This document shows, one piece after another, positions 10,874 through 23,161 of a DNA stretch of 64,000 nt (position 1 is its first letter; every line of letters begins with the position of its first letter). Origin of the DNA: Zingiber officinale (Eukaryota; Streptophyta; Magnoliopsida; Zingiberales; Zingiberaceae); contig NC_056000.1 in NCBI RefSeq assembly GCF_018446385.1, positions 36,307,511-36,371,510 of the forward strand, read 5' to 3'. The position numbers were made by a program, and so were the translations under genes. The notes below the pieces were generated by a model. The model did no database searches, was not told where the DNA came from, and saw only the letters and a list, made by a program, of their open reading frames with translations.

Positions 10874-12187
10874 TCTTAATTCATCATGTTTTCATCTGTT
10901 TGGTGTTACATAGTGACTCATTCTATCATTTGTGTTGTCGAATAGCATATGGCAACACATTGTCAATTCCTAATATTTTGCTTTTTCCCTCCATTCATAT
11001 CAATTTGTTTGCTGCCGGTGCTGGTGTAATGCTAATGTGGAAATAAGAAAAAAACCATCTTTGGCAATCCATTTTGTATATGAAAATGTTCAGCAATTGA
11101 AGTTTCCATTCGTGGCATTTAGATATGACGCTCATATTGTAGCCAGAGGAATAGGTACCTTTGAATGTGGCAGATTACTCAAGAGCAACAGTTGAGGTTC
11201 GAGAAAGTTTACAGACTTCGTAAATGTCTTGACGGAGAGACAGACGGAGAAAACTCGTCGGCATAACCGGTATGATGAGAAAAACGCGGATGGTTTGAGG
11301 GTCTTTTGCCTTTCCTGATCTCAAGAGTGAACATTACCTGAGGCCCATGGAGATTTTGAGTAGTTTGTCTGTAAATCATCCAGAGCACTTGCCATTATAA
11401 TGGCAAGGCGATTCGCTCACCTCCCGTCCTCGTGTCAACATGAATAAAGTAAATCACGGATGACTATTAATCTAAGAGAGTTGAATAGCTCATGGAGAAA
11501 GACAGACATCCGGCTAAAAAGAGTACTTGTCATTATGGTGGCAAAAAATAATTCGCTCACCCTAACAAGTCAACACGAAAGAAGTAAATCGTAGATAGGT
11601 ACTAACCTTGGATAATTGAATAGTGCATGGACAAGGACAAACACCCAGCTACTCGCCGAGAGCACTTGCCATCAGAGATATTAAAGAGAGTGGTTTGAGA
11701 TAATTATTTATATTTAACATTAGAAATAATTTTACCAAGGAGGTGTGAAGACACCTAAAATGCCAAATAAATGAAATACTATGGAGTTCATCATCATCTT
11801 TGAAAGAAAAAAAAAATTCAAAATCTCAGCTTTAAGATGAAAATTAAGGATCATTACTTCACTGAAGTTCTTCAGATATTTATAAGTCCTTTTCTTCAGC
11901 GATCAGAATCAACACAATTAATAGAAAAATTAGCATGAGCATGATTTGCAAGTTCAACAGCTGATAAGTTAGACTGTCATCATCAAGTAACAAAGATTTC
12001 ACTCTTATTCAACATAATAATATTATTAGAGTTACACCAAAATGGAAAAAATTACATAGAGCATTACACGACATCGACCAAACTAGAAATAAAGGAACCA
12101 CCAATTCTACCTACAAACACCTCACCTAGTTCCTTCTCCCTTATTACAATCTTCAAAAGCAGCACTTGCAGCCAAAACTACTTTCTG
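10874..12187. other. Intergenic region between convergent KdsD and FPP genes
   Basis: It should hold both 3' UTRs; an AATAAA motif occurs at about 11443. The central part is the degenerate 138-bp tandem repeat listed separately. No further gene is seen. Confidence 0.5.
11383..11700. repeat. Degenerate ~138-bp tandem repeat downstream of KdsD
   Basis: Units starting GAGCACTTGCCAT or GAGTACTTGTCAT at 11383, 11521 and 11660 (spacing 138 and 139 bp). They share ATTCGCTCACC, the GTAAATC block and the CATGGA(G/C)AA(A/G)GACA block. Two full copies and a partial third are clear. Confidence 0.85.
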
Positions 12188-15100
12188 TTATTTGTGAGCT
12201 AAATCATAGCATCGAGGTTCTTGCCGTTCTCTCTTTCGTCGCAGAAGAAGCTTCCTCAGGAACATACCCCCTCCTTTTTGTTTCTTTGGTACAATCATAA
12301 GCCTTTCAGCACTAGTTCCACCTCTATGATTGCTAGCCGGTGACTTCACTGGTGACAGATTCATGATACTTTTTGCTGAACCTTCGTGCAAGTGTTGCGT
12401 CGTAGAAGTTGCAGTTGTTGGTGGTTTCGGCGGTTCAGTGCATATAATTTCCTTTGTGTTTGGAGATTGCAATGTTACCTGATCCTCTGCTCTCATATGA
12501 TCAACTAACTGAAGTCGGCGTCTGGATTTTGCAGCGGCAGGAGTGGATATGACCTTGTCGAATAAAGGTGCATCTTGTGGTGAGGCCAATGCTTTCAACT
12601 GTTTCCCCAGGTTTACAATCGTTTCCTGACAAGCCGCAAGCTTTTCAGAAGCAGCAGCGATATCACAGTCCTGCATGATCATACTGTAATAAGTGGCTGA
12701 AAAACAATTCAAGTGATTGTCGAACCATGATCCATTATCCTTACTGCCTGGATTTGCTTTTCTTCTTGTTGCAGGACATACTTTGGAGCTTCCTTGGATG
12801 CAGCACTGCTACATTATTGAAAATTTTAGAAGGTTAATTTAGTCACAAGACTATTTAGAACAAAACTCAAAAACTGGAAAATTGTTCACACCTTTCAATT
12901 TGAAGCTGCAATTCGAGACATGCTGCCTCCAATTCCTCACAGCAATTGCTTTTTTCTTCAAGTTCAACTTCAAGGGATGAGAATTTTTGATATGCCTCTT
13001 TCAATTCAGTCTTTGCAATTGAAAGCTGTGTCCCAAGATCTTCATTAATCAGTTTTTGGTTTATGATCTGGTCTTCAATCTGCCCCTTCGATTCTTTAAG
13101 AGTAGCAAATTCTAGCTGTAAATTGGTGATGCTCACTTCTGACTTCCTAAGTTGAGCCGTCAGTGTTTCATTCTTATCGGTGGATGTTTTTAGCACTGCC
13201 TCCAAATCCTTCCTCCTTGAATCCATACTCATGATCTTATATCTCAGGAGTTCATTTTCATCTTTTCTTCCATCGGTGGTATTGGTTTCTTCAATTGAAT
13301 CTAACTTATCCAACTCCTTAGATGGATAAGTCACATCTGCATCCAAGTGTTTCCTTATTGTTGCTTTCATGTCTGTAACATCTTGAAGAGAAAAACAATG
13401 GTTTACGATCCACTCCAGAGTCAAAGCTACTTGAGCAGTAAATTGTTCAAAATCAACCTTTCTGCACAGCAACTCAGTACACACCGAAATAAAATTCTGT
13501 AGGACAGCAGAAAGTTCAGAATTTTCCCATAGAAATGAGCGGGCAACATATCCATTTGCAGAAGGATATCTTTGTTCAGTAGCATTGGCTTTGGTATCTC
13601 CAGATGACATCTCTAGTCCATTACTTTTGGTATTTTTCTGAACAATTCCCTCAACCAATTCAATAAGTTTACGAATTGATTCGTGTAGGCTTGACTGGCA
13701 TGGTTGGGCACTGCTTTTGCTAGTGAAACGATCTCCTTCGATATTATAGTTCAAGACATCCAATGCAACTCTAACATCATTGAGAATGACACTAAAACTT
13801 TTTTGCACGATATGATGCTTTTGTATGATGACCCTCAGAATATCCTGAAGCCAACTAGGGTGATTTTCGAATGCAGTGTACCTGAATTGCGTCTCATTGT
13901 TTGCTTCTTTAACTAGAACCAAGTCCTTGCCGGTTGCTTCTGATAAATCAAGTCCTGCACAAGAATCTTTAGTCGTCACACATGAATTATTATCACCGAA
14001 CACACTCGATGAACTTTCAAAATATTTGTCTGCAGAGACTATCGCAAGTTTCTCCATCTCAACAAAATCATCCATCAAACTCAATTCTGACATTCTGGCA
14101 TTTCTGAATGATGAAGCAGTTGATTTTCCACTTCTGAAGTGTTCCAGCTCAGAAACTAAAGCAGAAGCCGACGATTCAGCACAGCTGACACTGTCATCAT
14201 TCGCACCATGCTCTGAAATCGATGAAAGAGGAATGTCACAAGACAATGGACTTCCCCTTGCTAGCTCACAAACTTGTCCTTTCGAGAGTTCTTCAAGTTG
14301 TTTCTCAACCTGTGATAGCTTCATTGCGGTACGTGAAAACATGGCATGTGATGCCTGAAGTTCATTGTTTTTCTTGATCAATGATTCTTTGAGAATCTTG
14401 TTCTCATCTTCAGTGGCGCGTAGTCTATCAACAAATGAAAAGGTGCCCTTGCTTGATACGTCGTCATCGGGAAGAATATTCTTCAAGCTGAAATCTTCAT
14501 TCATGGAACCCAACCTTTTCTTCCTTGTTTCAGTGGAATTATTACCTAGAATTTCAACCTCACTCCGCATTTTAGCTAAAGCCGTTGGTCCCGGAAGTCT
14601 CTTCCTGACCATGACACGCAATCTTTGGCACTCAGTTTCTAACTTAGCAATCTTCTTAACACTCTCTAGGTTTTGCCTATGAGCAGCATTCGAGGATCTG
14701 TTATTATAATCCCTCTCCTCATTTCGAATCTCAATCTCTTTTTGAAGCATGCATAGCTCGTACCTTAAAGAAGCATTGAGTTTCTCAGATGAATCAAGCC
14801 TACTCGACACTTCCGTGAGGTTTGCTTCTACCTTGGATTTCGACTCGCTTACTTCTTTGAATAAGTCTTCTTTGACCTCTAGAATTCTATTCAAGTTGCC
14901 ATTTTCAACGACTACCTCAGTAAGCCTCTTATTTGTCTCCGATAACTTCTGTTCTAATGTTCGAACCTTCTCCTGCTCTCTCGATATCTTAAAGGCAGCA
15001 TTGTTAACAATGAATTGTTGATCTTCTTTAGTAATATGTAGCTGTTGCATGCATTCTTTCAACGCTATATCTCTATCAGCTACTCTTTCTTCGGCAGCTT

Positions 15101-15600
15101 TCTTTTGGAGTACAGCATCATCCAGTTTTTGTTTGAATGAAGCAGTTTCTGCTTCTGCTTTACACCATCCTTAAAAATCAGCCAGGGAACAGTCATAAAA
15201 AAAAGTGTTCTGGGGTAAAGTAAGACATGTTAATGTGAATTTCGATTAAATGTTTAACCTGCAGTTGCTTCCTCAGATACTCTGGATTGCTTTGTCAAAA
15301 GATCATCTTTAGCATTGGACTCAGAGCGAATAGATGAAAGTTGTTCATTTAAATCTTCCAAGTGTCTCTCTAGCTCGAGGATCTTCTCTTTCTAAATGAA
15401 ATTCATGCAAACCATTACAAAATCACTTTTTCAACTACCGGTGATTACTAGATGTACATCACATTTGAAGCGTAAGAAGGATAAGTAGTTATGAGCTAGA
15501 TAATAGAAAACTTGTTATTTAAGCAGCAATTTTTATAGTTTCTTACCTCGATGTTCTTTTCCAAGGACTTCTTCTTCCAAAGCCATGTCGTGTTATCCAT
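12188..15600 (-). CDS. FPP: Filament-like plant protein (FPP family), long coiled coil
   Basis: FPPs are plant-specific long coiled-coil proteins linked to microtubule, nuclear-envelope and endomembrane-associated scaffolds; this member's exact role is unknown. Coding exons are 15600-15547, 15391-15259, 15169-12892, 12808-12745 and 12670-12188, all with GT-AG junctions and matching phases, giving 1003 residues (about 900-1050 is usual). It starts MDNTTWLWKKKSLEKN, the family's N-terminal Trp-Leu-Trp signature. Residues ~20-330 and ~680-860 are heptad-rich coiled coil (KILELERHLEDLNEQL; ALKECMQQLHITKED). Between them is a Ser-rich spacer and a helical segment (SWLQDILRVIIQKH). The exon 4-5 join restores the conserved EEKQIQ...SEKLAACQETIVNLGKQLKALASP block. 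The tail is basic (FLRKLLLRRKRERQ) and ends CYDLAHK. The gene is intact. Which FPP paralogue it is cannot be told. Confidence 0.93.
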
Positions 15601-15613
15601 GATTTGGACAAGT

Positions 15614-17019
15614 CTGTAAAAGCACACAGAAGAAGAAAAGAATTCAAAATGGAGGTGTTTTATTTATTGATTCACAATCACAGAAACCATTTTGATTGAG
15701 TATGCCATGAAAGAGGGTTGACAATATTAAACAAGAAAGCCCATGAGTGATTGGTTATATTTCTAGTGTGCATGCCAACCAAAGTAATCCATCGATGTCT
15801 CAATGTCCATAACTTGTCCTATCCTCGAGAAAACTTTTAATCAAAAGAGCAAGTATTCTAAGTAGTTGAGGCTACCACAATTTGACGATGATGATCCATG
15901 AATGGTTAATGATATCCATTTTCAAGACTAAAAATATAATTTTGACAATCTCATAGTATAGAGAAATTTAGGAAGGTGAAGGGCAAGGGAAAAGGATAGA
16001 GAAGGTTCACAGTCGATAATAAATAGAGGAAGGGTAGAGCTAGGCTCGTGTACAATGGCAAAGAGTGGCAAAAAGACTCACAATTAATAGTGGAGGGCAA
16101 GGGGCTCATCTATAATGGTAGAATGAAGAAGGAGCTTGTAGTTGAGTGTAGAGAGGGAATCATAGTCAAAGGTGAAGAGAAAATGTGACGAACAGCAAAG
16201 GGGCACTCACAATCAACAATGAAAGGTGTGATGCTGGAAGTGAAAGTTGAAAAATAGTTGTTTTTTGTTGATAGGTAAAGGGCAGTGCAAGAAGCTTTCG
16301 CCAATGCGGGGTCCCAATGAAGGATCAGACTACTTTGGGTCTATCATACATAGCTTTACCTTGCATTGCAAGACGCTATTTCCACAATTCGAACACGTGA
16401 CCTCAAAGTCACACGGTAGTAACTTTTCAGCTAAATGTGCTCTTCAGTAAAGCTAAACCCTGAAAAACTAGGAAATATTTTTCGAGAAAACCTTCAATTG
16501 AGGTTAGATTTTTCAAATCACACACTGAAACAAACATGCCAACATTTCAGATGGAAATTGCTGCAAGAAAGGCCTCAAATGACCTACATTCTAACTATTA
16601 CACAACAAAGGATTTCAGTGTTGCAATCATGCATTAGTTCAAATGGCATTAAATGAATCAGAAAACACCAATTTCAGGTTTTATTATAGAGAAGTAAACA
16701 TCCTTCAGTTAAGGGAGATGCTTAATAGTGACACAAGAAGACAACTGAAAGCTCATCCATGGCAGAAATGATTGTTCTAGGGACCATTCACAAAATCACC
16801 AAGGCAAATTTAGGGTTCCTCATTCCATGGATGAACCAACCATGCCTCAAAAAAATCTACTCATGTTTCTCTGGAGCACAAAAGAAAAACAGTCTAAATC
16901 CGAAGCAGAACTTGCAACAAAGATTCAAACTTTGAAGTTTCTCTAGGACAATAAGACAAACACCATCAAGAACAAAGCCAGCAAGAAGAAAAACAAAGAG
17001 GAAATGCCCATTTGCTGAC
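15614..17019 (-). other. Probable 5'-UTR intron of the FPP gene
   Basis: A good acceptor (TTTTACAG, ending 15614) lies 13 bp upstream of the FPP ATG, so the start codon is likely in the second exon. A plausible donor is CTCTGAG|GTCAGC at 17020/17019, which would give a 1.4-kb leader intron. The donor is inferred from sequence alone. The region has no protein-coding gene and contains an AU-type SINE. Confidence 0.45.
16272..16437 (-). mobile_element. AU-type SINE
   Basis: Read on the minus strand, the block has a tRNA-like B box (GGTCACGTGTTCGAAT), then GCAAGGTAAAGCTATGTATG, AGACCC, GGACCCCGC and TTGCACTGCCCTTT. These appear in the order and spacing of the widespread plant AU SINE (about 180 bp). 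It is diverged and lies inside the probable FPP leader intron. I recall the AU consensus and did not align it. Confidence 0.75.
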
Positions 17020-17099
17020 CTCAGAGCTCCATTCTGAGAACGAAAAGCAGAGCGGCAAGAGCAGCCTCCACCAGGACTACATGCACAGCGAGGAAGAAA

Positions 17100-17833
17100 G
17101 CACAGGTGAAGAAGCTATGTAGTAATGGTACGCCAGCTCAGCTACATAGCCTTTTTTTTTTATCTATTTATATTGAATTGTTTACAGATATTGGTTGCTT
17201 TTCTTTCTGCTTTTTGTATTTTGTATGGACAGGTGGGGCGACACGGAAAGGTGCACGGATTTGTGTGCGTGAGAGAGAGGAGGGTAGAGATGTAAATGCG
17301 GAGAGGATAAAGAGGAAAGAAGAAGTGAAAGCTGAGACCACCATTGATGATGTTGATGCCTTTTGGCTGGAGCGACTGGAAAATTGATAGGAAGAGCAAA
17401 GTGTCGGCGGTCGCTGCAGACATGCAGAGAGGGGCGATGGCCTGGATCCGTGCCGGCAGAGGACAGCTGAGATGTGGAATTCCATTGGTGGGTTGGATGG
17501 GCCCCATAGCCCGGTTGACTTTGGTCTCCCTCTATTATTAGATAGGGCAAGGGTACGGACTAGATTTATTACTTGCATTTATGGTAAATAAATAAAAGTA
17601 AAAAATTAAAATAAAATCTCTAATTATAATTTTTGTTAAAAGGGAATTTCTTTTTAAAAAATTTAAAATAATATTAATTTTTTTCTTGTCCTAAAAATAT
17701 TCCCATTATACTGTTGTTGTAATATCCATGGAATAGATACTATAATGTATTAAAGTAAATCATTTTTTTTTTAATTCAATTTGGTGAAAAATATTATATA
17801 TAGAGTATTTTTTTATAAAAAGTATCAGCTAAC

Positions 17834-17836
<3 letters not shown>
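17100..17836 (-). promoter_or_regulatory. Probable promoter and leader region of the FPP gene
   Basis: Upstream of the inferred FPP leader exon. About 17220-17560 is markedly richer in G and C than the flanking DNA, as expected of a promoter-proximal region. The several overlapping open frames here (60-136 codons on both strands) have no recognisable domain. Beyond 17560 the sequence is AT-rich. Confidence 0.35.

Positions 17837-17898
<62 letters not shown>
17837..17898. repeat. (TA)31 microsatellite
   Basis: An uninterrupted alternating TA tract of 62 bases. An apparent Tyr-Ile repeat peptide over it is an artefact. Confidence 0.97.
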
Positions 17899-17902
<4 letters not shown>

Positions 17903-18756
17903 GTGTTTCATACATAGTAATCAATTTATCTTAATATGTTCCGTAACTACTATAATAACATTGAGATAAGAGTATTTTTAAATAAAAAATATGTTTGATA
18001 TTATTTTATTTTATTTTACTTTTTTTGTTTAAGGAGCACCGACATCCTTTTAATTTTTGTCCATTAAATAAATAAAGATGTCAATAGGTCATGCTCGATC
18101 CAAGTTATTATATTATGCTAAGCATAACTTAGATTAAAATAAGTCAAGAGCTAAGAGATTAAATCACCATTATTCAAAGTATATAGGTCTAAGCATAGGT
18201 ATTATGTTATATAAATCATGATTTACTATAACTTATTTTATTGAAATATTATTATTTAACTATTTATTAAGTCATTTGGAGAAAATTTTGTGTATAATTG
18301 GAACAATTTGAATGCACGCTCCAATTTAAAATTTTAATAGCAATGATTCTGCTATAAACTCATGTCATTATTTTAACACAATTAATTAATTAATTCAAAT
18401 TGTACCTATGCTAATCACAATATAATGAGATAATTATTTTAAATTGAAAGTAGATAGTTTAATTAAAGTAGCTTTTATTAATTGGAAGCATGTCTCTTGG
18501 TAGGTATAGTATTGTTGTCATGTGAGTGATGGGGAAAACCTAACCTAGTTGGAGATAATGAACTCAATTGTCCACACCTATTAAATTAGGTAAACTTAGA
18601 GACAAAAGAATATTGAATTAAAATTTAGGAGAATTTAGTTGTTTTTTGTTCAATGTGTTTTTAGTTATTGAGGAATGTGTTTGGCAAGTAGATATATTGT
18701 TGAAAAGTTGGTGGCACTTTCATATTGGAGGATGTTGATTGTTTTTAATATATCAT
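17899..18756. other. AT-rich spacer without recognisable genes
   Basis: No open frame with a known domain, no RNA gene and no clear terminal repeats were found. Confidence 0.5.
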
Positions 18757-18758
18757 TA

Positions 18759-19645
18759 GGGTAAAAATATAATTAAAAGAGTGTTTAAAAAAATATATAT
18801 ATTATCATCAAAAGGATATATTATATTTTAAGAAAATATTAAAAGGACATCTCATTCTATTTTTTTTATTATAAAAATATTCTTTTTTAAGTCATGTTAT
18901 AGTAGTTTTGTCTAAACTTGTTACAATTAAAACAACTTTAATTAAAACCATAATAATATGGAACTATTTTGGCCAAAAATTGTCCCAGGGTAAGATTGAG
19001 TTAGCTAGCATGGAGTAGAGTTGCTATCATAAAGCACGTGTTTGAATCTTGACAAAGTCGAGGAAAAAAAGTTTTCCTCCGCGCTGATCAACTACAATTT
19101 CCCGATTTACTTCCTCACAAATGGTCATGAGGTCGACCTATGAGACTGTTAAAATGACAGATTTCACTTTTTACTATCATATTTTGGCCGAAATTACTAC
19201 AACATAAAGCAGCCTTAGTTAATACTGCTCCAACATAAAATAATTTTAGCTAAATTATTTCAATATGGAGTAGCTACTCCAAATAATTTTGGTCAATTGC
19301 TCTATGTTGTAATAATTTTGGTCAAAGTTATTTCAATATAGTAGGTTTTTCAAAACTGCTCGACATTATAACAATTTTGATTAAAACTATACTACAATAT
19401 TATTTGATCAGTTTTGACTAAATTAGAGTAATTTCAACAAATATTTGAGCAGTTCTGATCAATATTAAAACTACTTTAATCAAAATTACTTATAATAATT
19501 GTAAGCACGCTATAGCAGTTTAGCTAAAGAAGATATAGCAATATTAGAATAAGAATATTTAGGAAAGAAAAAAATAAATAGATGCCCTTTTGATAAATAA
19601 TAATAATAATAATATATAAGGTGTCCTTTTAATTTTTTTTTACCC
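18759..19645. mobile_element. TA-flanked MITE-like element (887 bp)
   Basis: The left end GGGTAAAAATATAATTAAAAG and the right end, read in reverse complement as GGGTAAAAAAAAATTAAAAG, form imperfect inverted repeats of ~20 bp. TA occurs directly outside both ends (18757-18758 and 19646-19647), as for Tc1/mariner-type insertion. The interior has many degenerate copies of ATTTTGGTCAAA and no coding potential. With AT-rich DNA and a 2-bp duplication, chance cannot be excluded. Confidence 0.5.
19002..19050 (+). repeat. tRNA-like A and B boxes (possible SINE head)
   Basis: TAGCTAGCATGG (19002-19013) resembles a Pol III A box, and GTTTGAATCTT (19040-19050) a B box, with tRNA-like spacing. They lie in a GC-richer island (about 18985-19150) inside the TA-flanked element. 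No poly-A end or target duplication was found. Confidence 0.35.
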
Positions 19646-20094
19646 TATTATTTTTAAAGGGAAAAAACATAATTATTCTTCCAAAATTAGACGTATAAAT
19701 CTCTCATAAACAAAAATTTTTTTGGATTAAACTTATAAAACCAACAATAAAAAAAGTATTTATTATATGAAGGAAGCACTAATCAATTGATATGAATGGA
19801 AGAAGGATTAGGCTAAACATCCATAAAATTGCTAGTGAAAGCTCACCTACAAGTAATCTACTAAGTAGATGATTGAAAAATACATTCTATCTAAACAACT
19901 TTTGTTTTTTTTTCATTTGTTCCTTGTCATTTATATGCATAAAATGAGTGAAATTAATTTTTTTCCCTATAAATTTCTCAAAATTATAAACATCATTGAG
20001 TGTTTTATGACCACACTTGTTACTTAAACCTAACATATTTGACTACAACATTTGACCAATTAAATGTACATTCATGTTTTGGACCTATTTTTGT

Positions 20095-20540
20095 TAGTCA
20101 TTAAGGGGAGAAATGCATTTAAGATTTCAAAATAAAGGTTAATAAGTCGATGAAATGATAATCATAAAAATATTTAACTAACAAGGAAATAATTAAAAAC
20201 AAGCCTATAATTTATTAGTCATTAGGGGAAAATGCATTTAGGATTTCAAAATAAAGGTTAAAAATTCAAGGAAATGATAATGATAAAATTAATTAATTAA
20301 TTGACAAGGAAATAATTAAAAACAAGCATATAGTTTATTATTCATTAGGGAGGTATGCATTTAGGATTTTAAAATAAAGCTTAAAAAGTCAAGGAAATGA
20401 TATTGATAAAATTAATAAATTAATTAGGAAATAATTTAAAACAAGCATATAATTTATTAGTCATTAGGAAAAAAATACAATTAGGCCTTCAAAATAAAGG
20501 TTAAAAAATCAAGAAAATAATAATAATTGATTGATTGATT
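20095..20540. repeat. ~121-bp tandem repeat, four copies
   Basis: Units start at TAGTCATTA (20095), 20216, 20339 and 20458, spaced 121, 123 and 119 bp. They share ATGCATTTAGGATTTCAAAA, AAGGTTAAAA and GGAAATAATTAAAAACAAGC. AT-rich and non-coding. Confidence 0.9.
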
Positions 20541-21551
20541 AACAAGCTAAGTTTGTTGCTCTTTAATGTATTTTATATAGTGGTCCAAATTTATGAAGTG
20601 GGATAAAATTCAAGTTCTTTTTTTTTCTTATTTATTGATTGCAAAATTGTGCATATGTAAAGTTTATGTTTCAATATGTAGATATATTCCTCTAATTATC
20701 ATTTATTTATTTTTTTTATTTTTTTAAAAAAAAGTTCATCTAAAGCTTGGGGAATAATATGCAAAAGACCTAAATAAAAGACAAATGTATGCATATATGA
20801 TGAAAGCATGGGATTCCAAAAAATTAAGTTTTTTTTTATCTCCTACTATTTCAGTTTTCTTTGTAATGAGTTCTATGTGTGTCTTTACCACAATTATTGT
20901 ACATCTAAAAGATCTTAACCATCATTGGATTTGCTCACTTGCCAACGATATGTAATTCTAGTTTACGAATTAGACTTTGACGTCAAACAAAATGTCAATG
21001 TTGGATTAATTTTAGGGTATGGTGTGCTAAGGTTGAAGGTTTATATGTGATGCGGTCAAAATTTGTTTCTCCAAGGTTGTTGACCTCCTATTCTACCGCA
21101 CCACTTAAATCGAGTCCGCACTGATAGAGCTTCTTCTATTCTACATCGAGGCTGGTCTCCAGCAACAATCGGCCACAGTTAAACAAGCTTTCAATCTGAG
21201 ATATCAATAGTTTGCACCCAAACTAGCCTCCAATAACAGTACGACACAACTAAATAAGCTCCTATTATGCACCAAAGCTGGCCTCTAACAGCAGTCTACA
21301 GTAGATGTCAACACAAATTAGTGGGGGGCCAACAATGCTAATTGCTAGCTTTACCCTATCGATGCTTAAGCCGACACAAGGTTGACAAATAGAATCTACC
21401 TTCTCTAAGGGAAGGACTTATGCTGGAAAAGAAAATATCTTCCATTGGGGAAGAGTTCTAGCACACTACAAAAGTAGGTGTATGTTAGTACAATTTGTAT
21501 TAGCGGTCTAACTCAAATTTTAATAAATGATAAGTAAGTTAAGTTATGTGT
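20541..21551. other. Spacer without recognisable genes
   Basis: AT-rich DNA, then (about 21100-21320) diverged repeats of the phrase CTCCAGCAACAATCGGCCAC or similar. No gene was identified. Confidence 0.5.
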
Positions 21552-21599
21552 TGTTGGAGACTAATCTTGTTATAGAGTGTACAGAGTTGACTAAACTTA

Positions 21600-21860
21600 G
21601 TCAGGATGTTCTATTCCTGATTGGTTGAAGATCAGATGTGTGATTCCGGCAAGTTGTGATATTCAATTCCTGATAGGTTCAAGTCCAGATGTGAGATTCT
21701 GGCAAAGGTCAAGATGTACGATTCTTGATTGGAGAAGACTGGATGTGTGATTCCAGTAGGTCAGAATGTACGATTTCCTATTGGAGAAGACCGGATGTGC
21801 GATTCCGGTAGGTCGGAATTTTGATTCTCGAAGTCTGGATGTGTGATTCTGGAGGTAACT
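21600..21860 (+). repeat. ~60-bp tandem repeat in C1 LTR
   Basis: Four to five diverged units based on GGAGAAGACTGGATGTGTGATTCC(A/G)GTAGGTC, broken here for length. They lie near the LTR start. Confidence 0.75.
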
Positions 21861-22483
21861 ATACACTTGGTAAGCAGAGGTAAGTCACTGGAGAAGAATG
21901 ACTATGTGAGAATGCGTCCCCATTCGAAGGGACGGTAGGCGTCAATTTAATTTAGGTATATTTCAGAAACCTAAATTGAGACCCTGACTCGATCCTGGTC
22001 TCAGGGAGACAGAATCTAATTACAAATTGTGTTAAACTTTGTCTTGTAGGATATACTTTGTATTGTTGGACTAATATATTTTACAGGGCAAAAGGAGCAC
22101 AAAAGGTCTCGGGTGAACAATGCTCAAGGCGTATTCCATGGTATAGAAGGCGCCTTCGCACTGTTTATGGAAGGCACCTTCAAGGTTATGGAAGATGTCT
22201 TCCACAGGATAAAATTCAAACTTCGTCGCAGATAAGGACCGGGTTGTTCGAGATCAGATTTCTTATGTTAGAGGCACCTTCAAGGTTATGAAAGGCGCCT
22301 TTCACACCCTTTATAAGGGCATCTTGACCAAGCTTCAAACAACAACTTCCATACGAGCTTCTACGTGTTTGTTTGACTTTCTGACTGCTCCTTCTTGCTG
22401 TTGCTGCCCTACTATGACTCTGCTACGCCCGACTACCGTTAAGAATCCATCCAAACATCGAGCTCAAGCTAACCATCTACAAG

Positions 22484-22915
22484 TAGGGCTGAGCATTCGG
22501 TTAAAATCGAACCGACCGAACCGAATAAACCGATTTTTTTTTCAACCAACCGAACCAACCGAATTCTCTACAAAACCGAACCGACCAAACCGATAAAAGA
22601 TCGGTTAATTCGGTTTTTGACCGAATTAACCAAATTTTAAAACTTTATTTGATTTTAATTAAAAAAAGAAGAGATTTTATTTTATTTATTATATTTTTAA
22701 ATAAAAATAAATTAATAAATATTTTTATTCGGTTTAATCGGCTTATTTGGTTTAACCGAATTACAAAACTTAAAACTGAAACCGAACCGAATTCATCGAA
22801 AATCGAACCGATTTTTTTTTTAAAAAATTGAAAACCGAATTAACCGAACCGAATTCCTAAATTCGGTCGGTTCGGTTCGGTTAATTCGGTTTTATCGAAT
22901 TTTTGCTCACCCCTA
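22484..22915. mobile_element. hAT-type MITE with perfect 8-bp target duplication
   Basis: The ends TAGGGCTGAGCA and TGCTCACCCCTA form inverted repeats. TCTACAAG lies on both sides (22476-22483 and 22916-22923). The body is rich in CCGAACCGAA / TTCGGTTCGG subterminal repeats, arranged as inverted blocks around an AT-rich centre. Non-coding, 432 bp, inserted in the C1 LTR. Confidence 0.9.
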
Positions 22916-23161
22916 TCTACAAGAATGATAATTTAATTGTTGTACTTAATTTCTGTAAACAGAAAGTGTAGCTTGTTATACTCTTCAAATTCTCGTGAGC
23001 TTGTTATACTCTTCAAAATTGGTGCAATACCACTCGAGTTGTCGACATATTTTCCTTTCTCAAATACTACTAATTCATGACCAAGTCTTGGTACATTTTT
23101 TCTAGTTTTCTCTTTCAGCAAATCAAATGACCCAAGTTGAGGGATTCAGCACTGTTCGTCT

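Noticed and set aside
13704..15021. Plus-strand frames across the FPP gene
   Set aside because: Antisense shadows of the long minus-strand coiled-coil exon (15169-12892).
17106..17578. Several overlapping frames of 60-136 codons at the FPP upstream region
   Set aside because: They overlap on both strands, have no recognised domain and lie in what looks like promoter and leader DNA.
22649..23121. Possible gene fragment (minus-strand frame 22933-23121)
   Set aside because: I could not match its peptide to any family with confidence. It lies between the hAT MITE and the C1 gag start, where LTR and leader sequence are expected.
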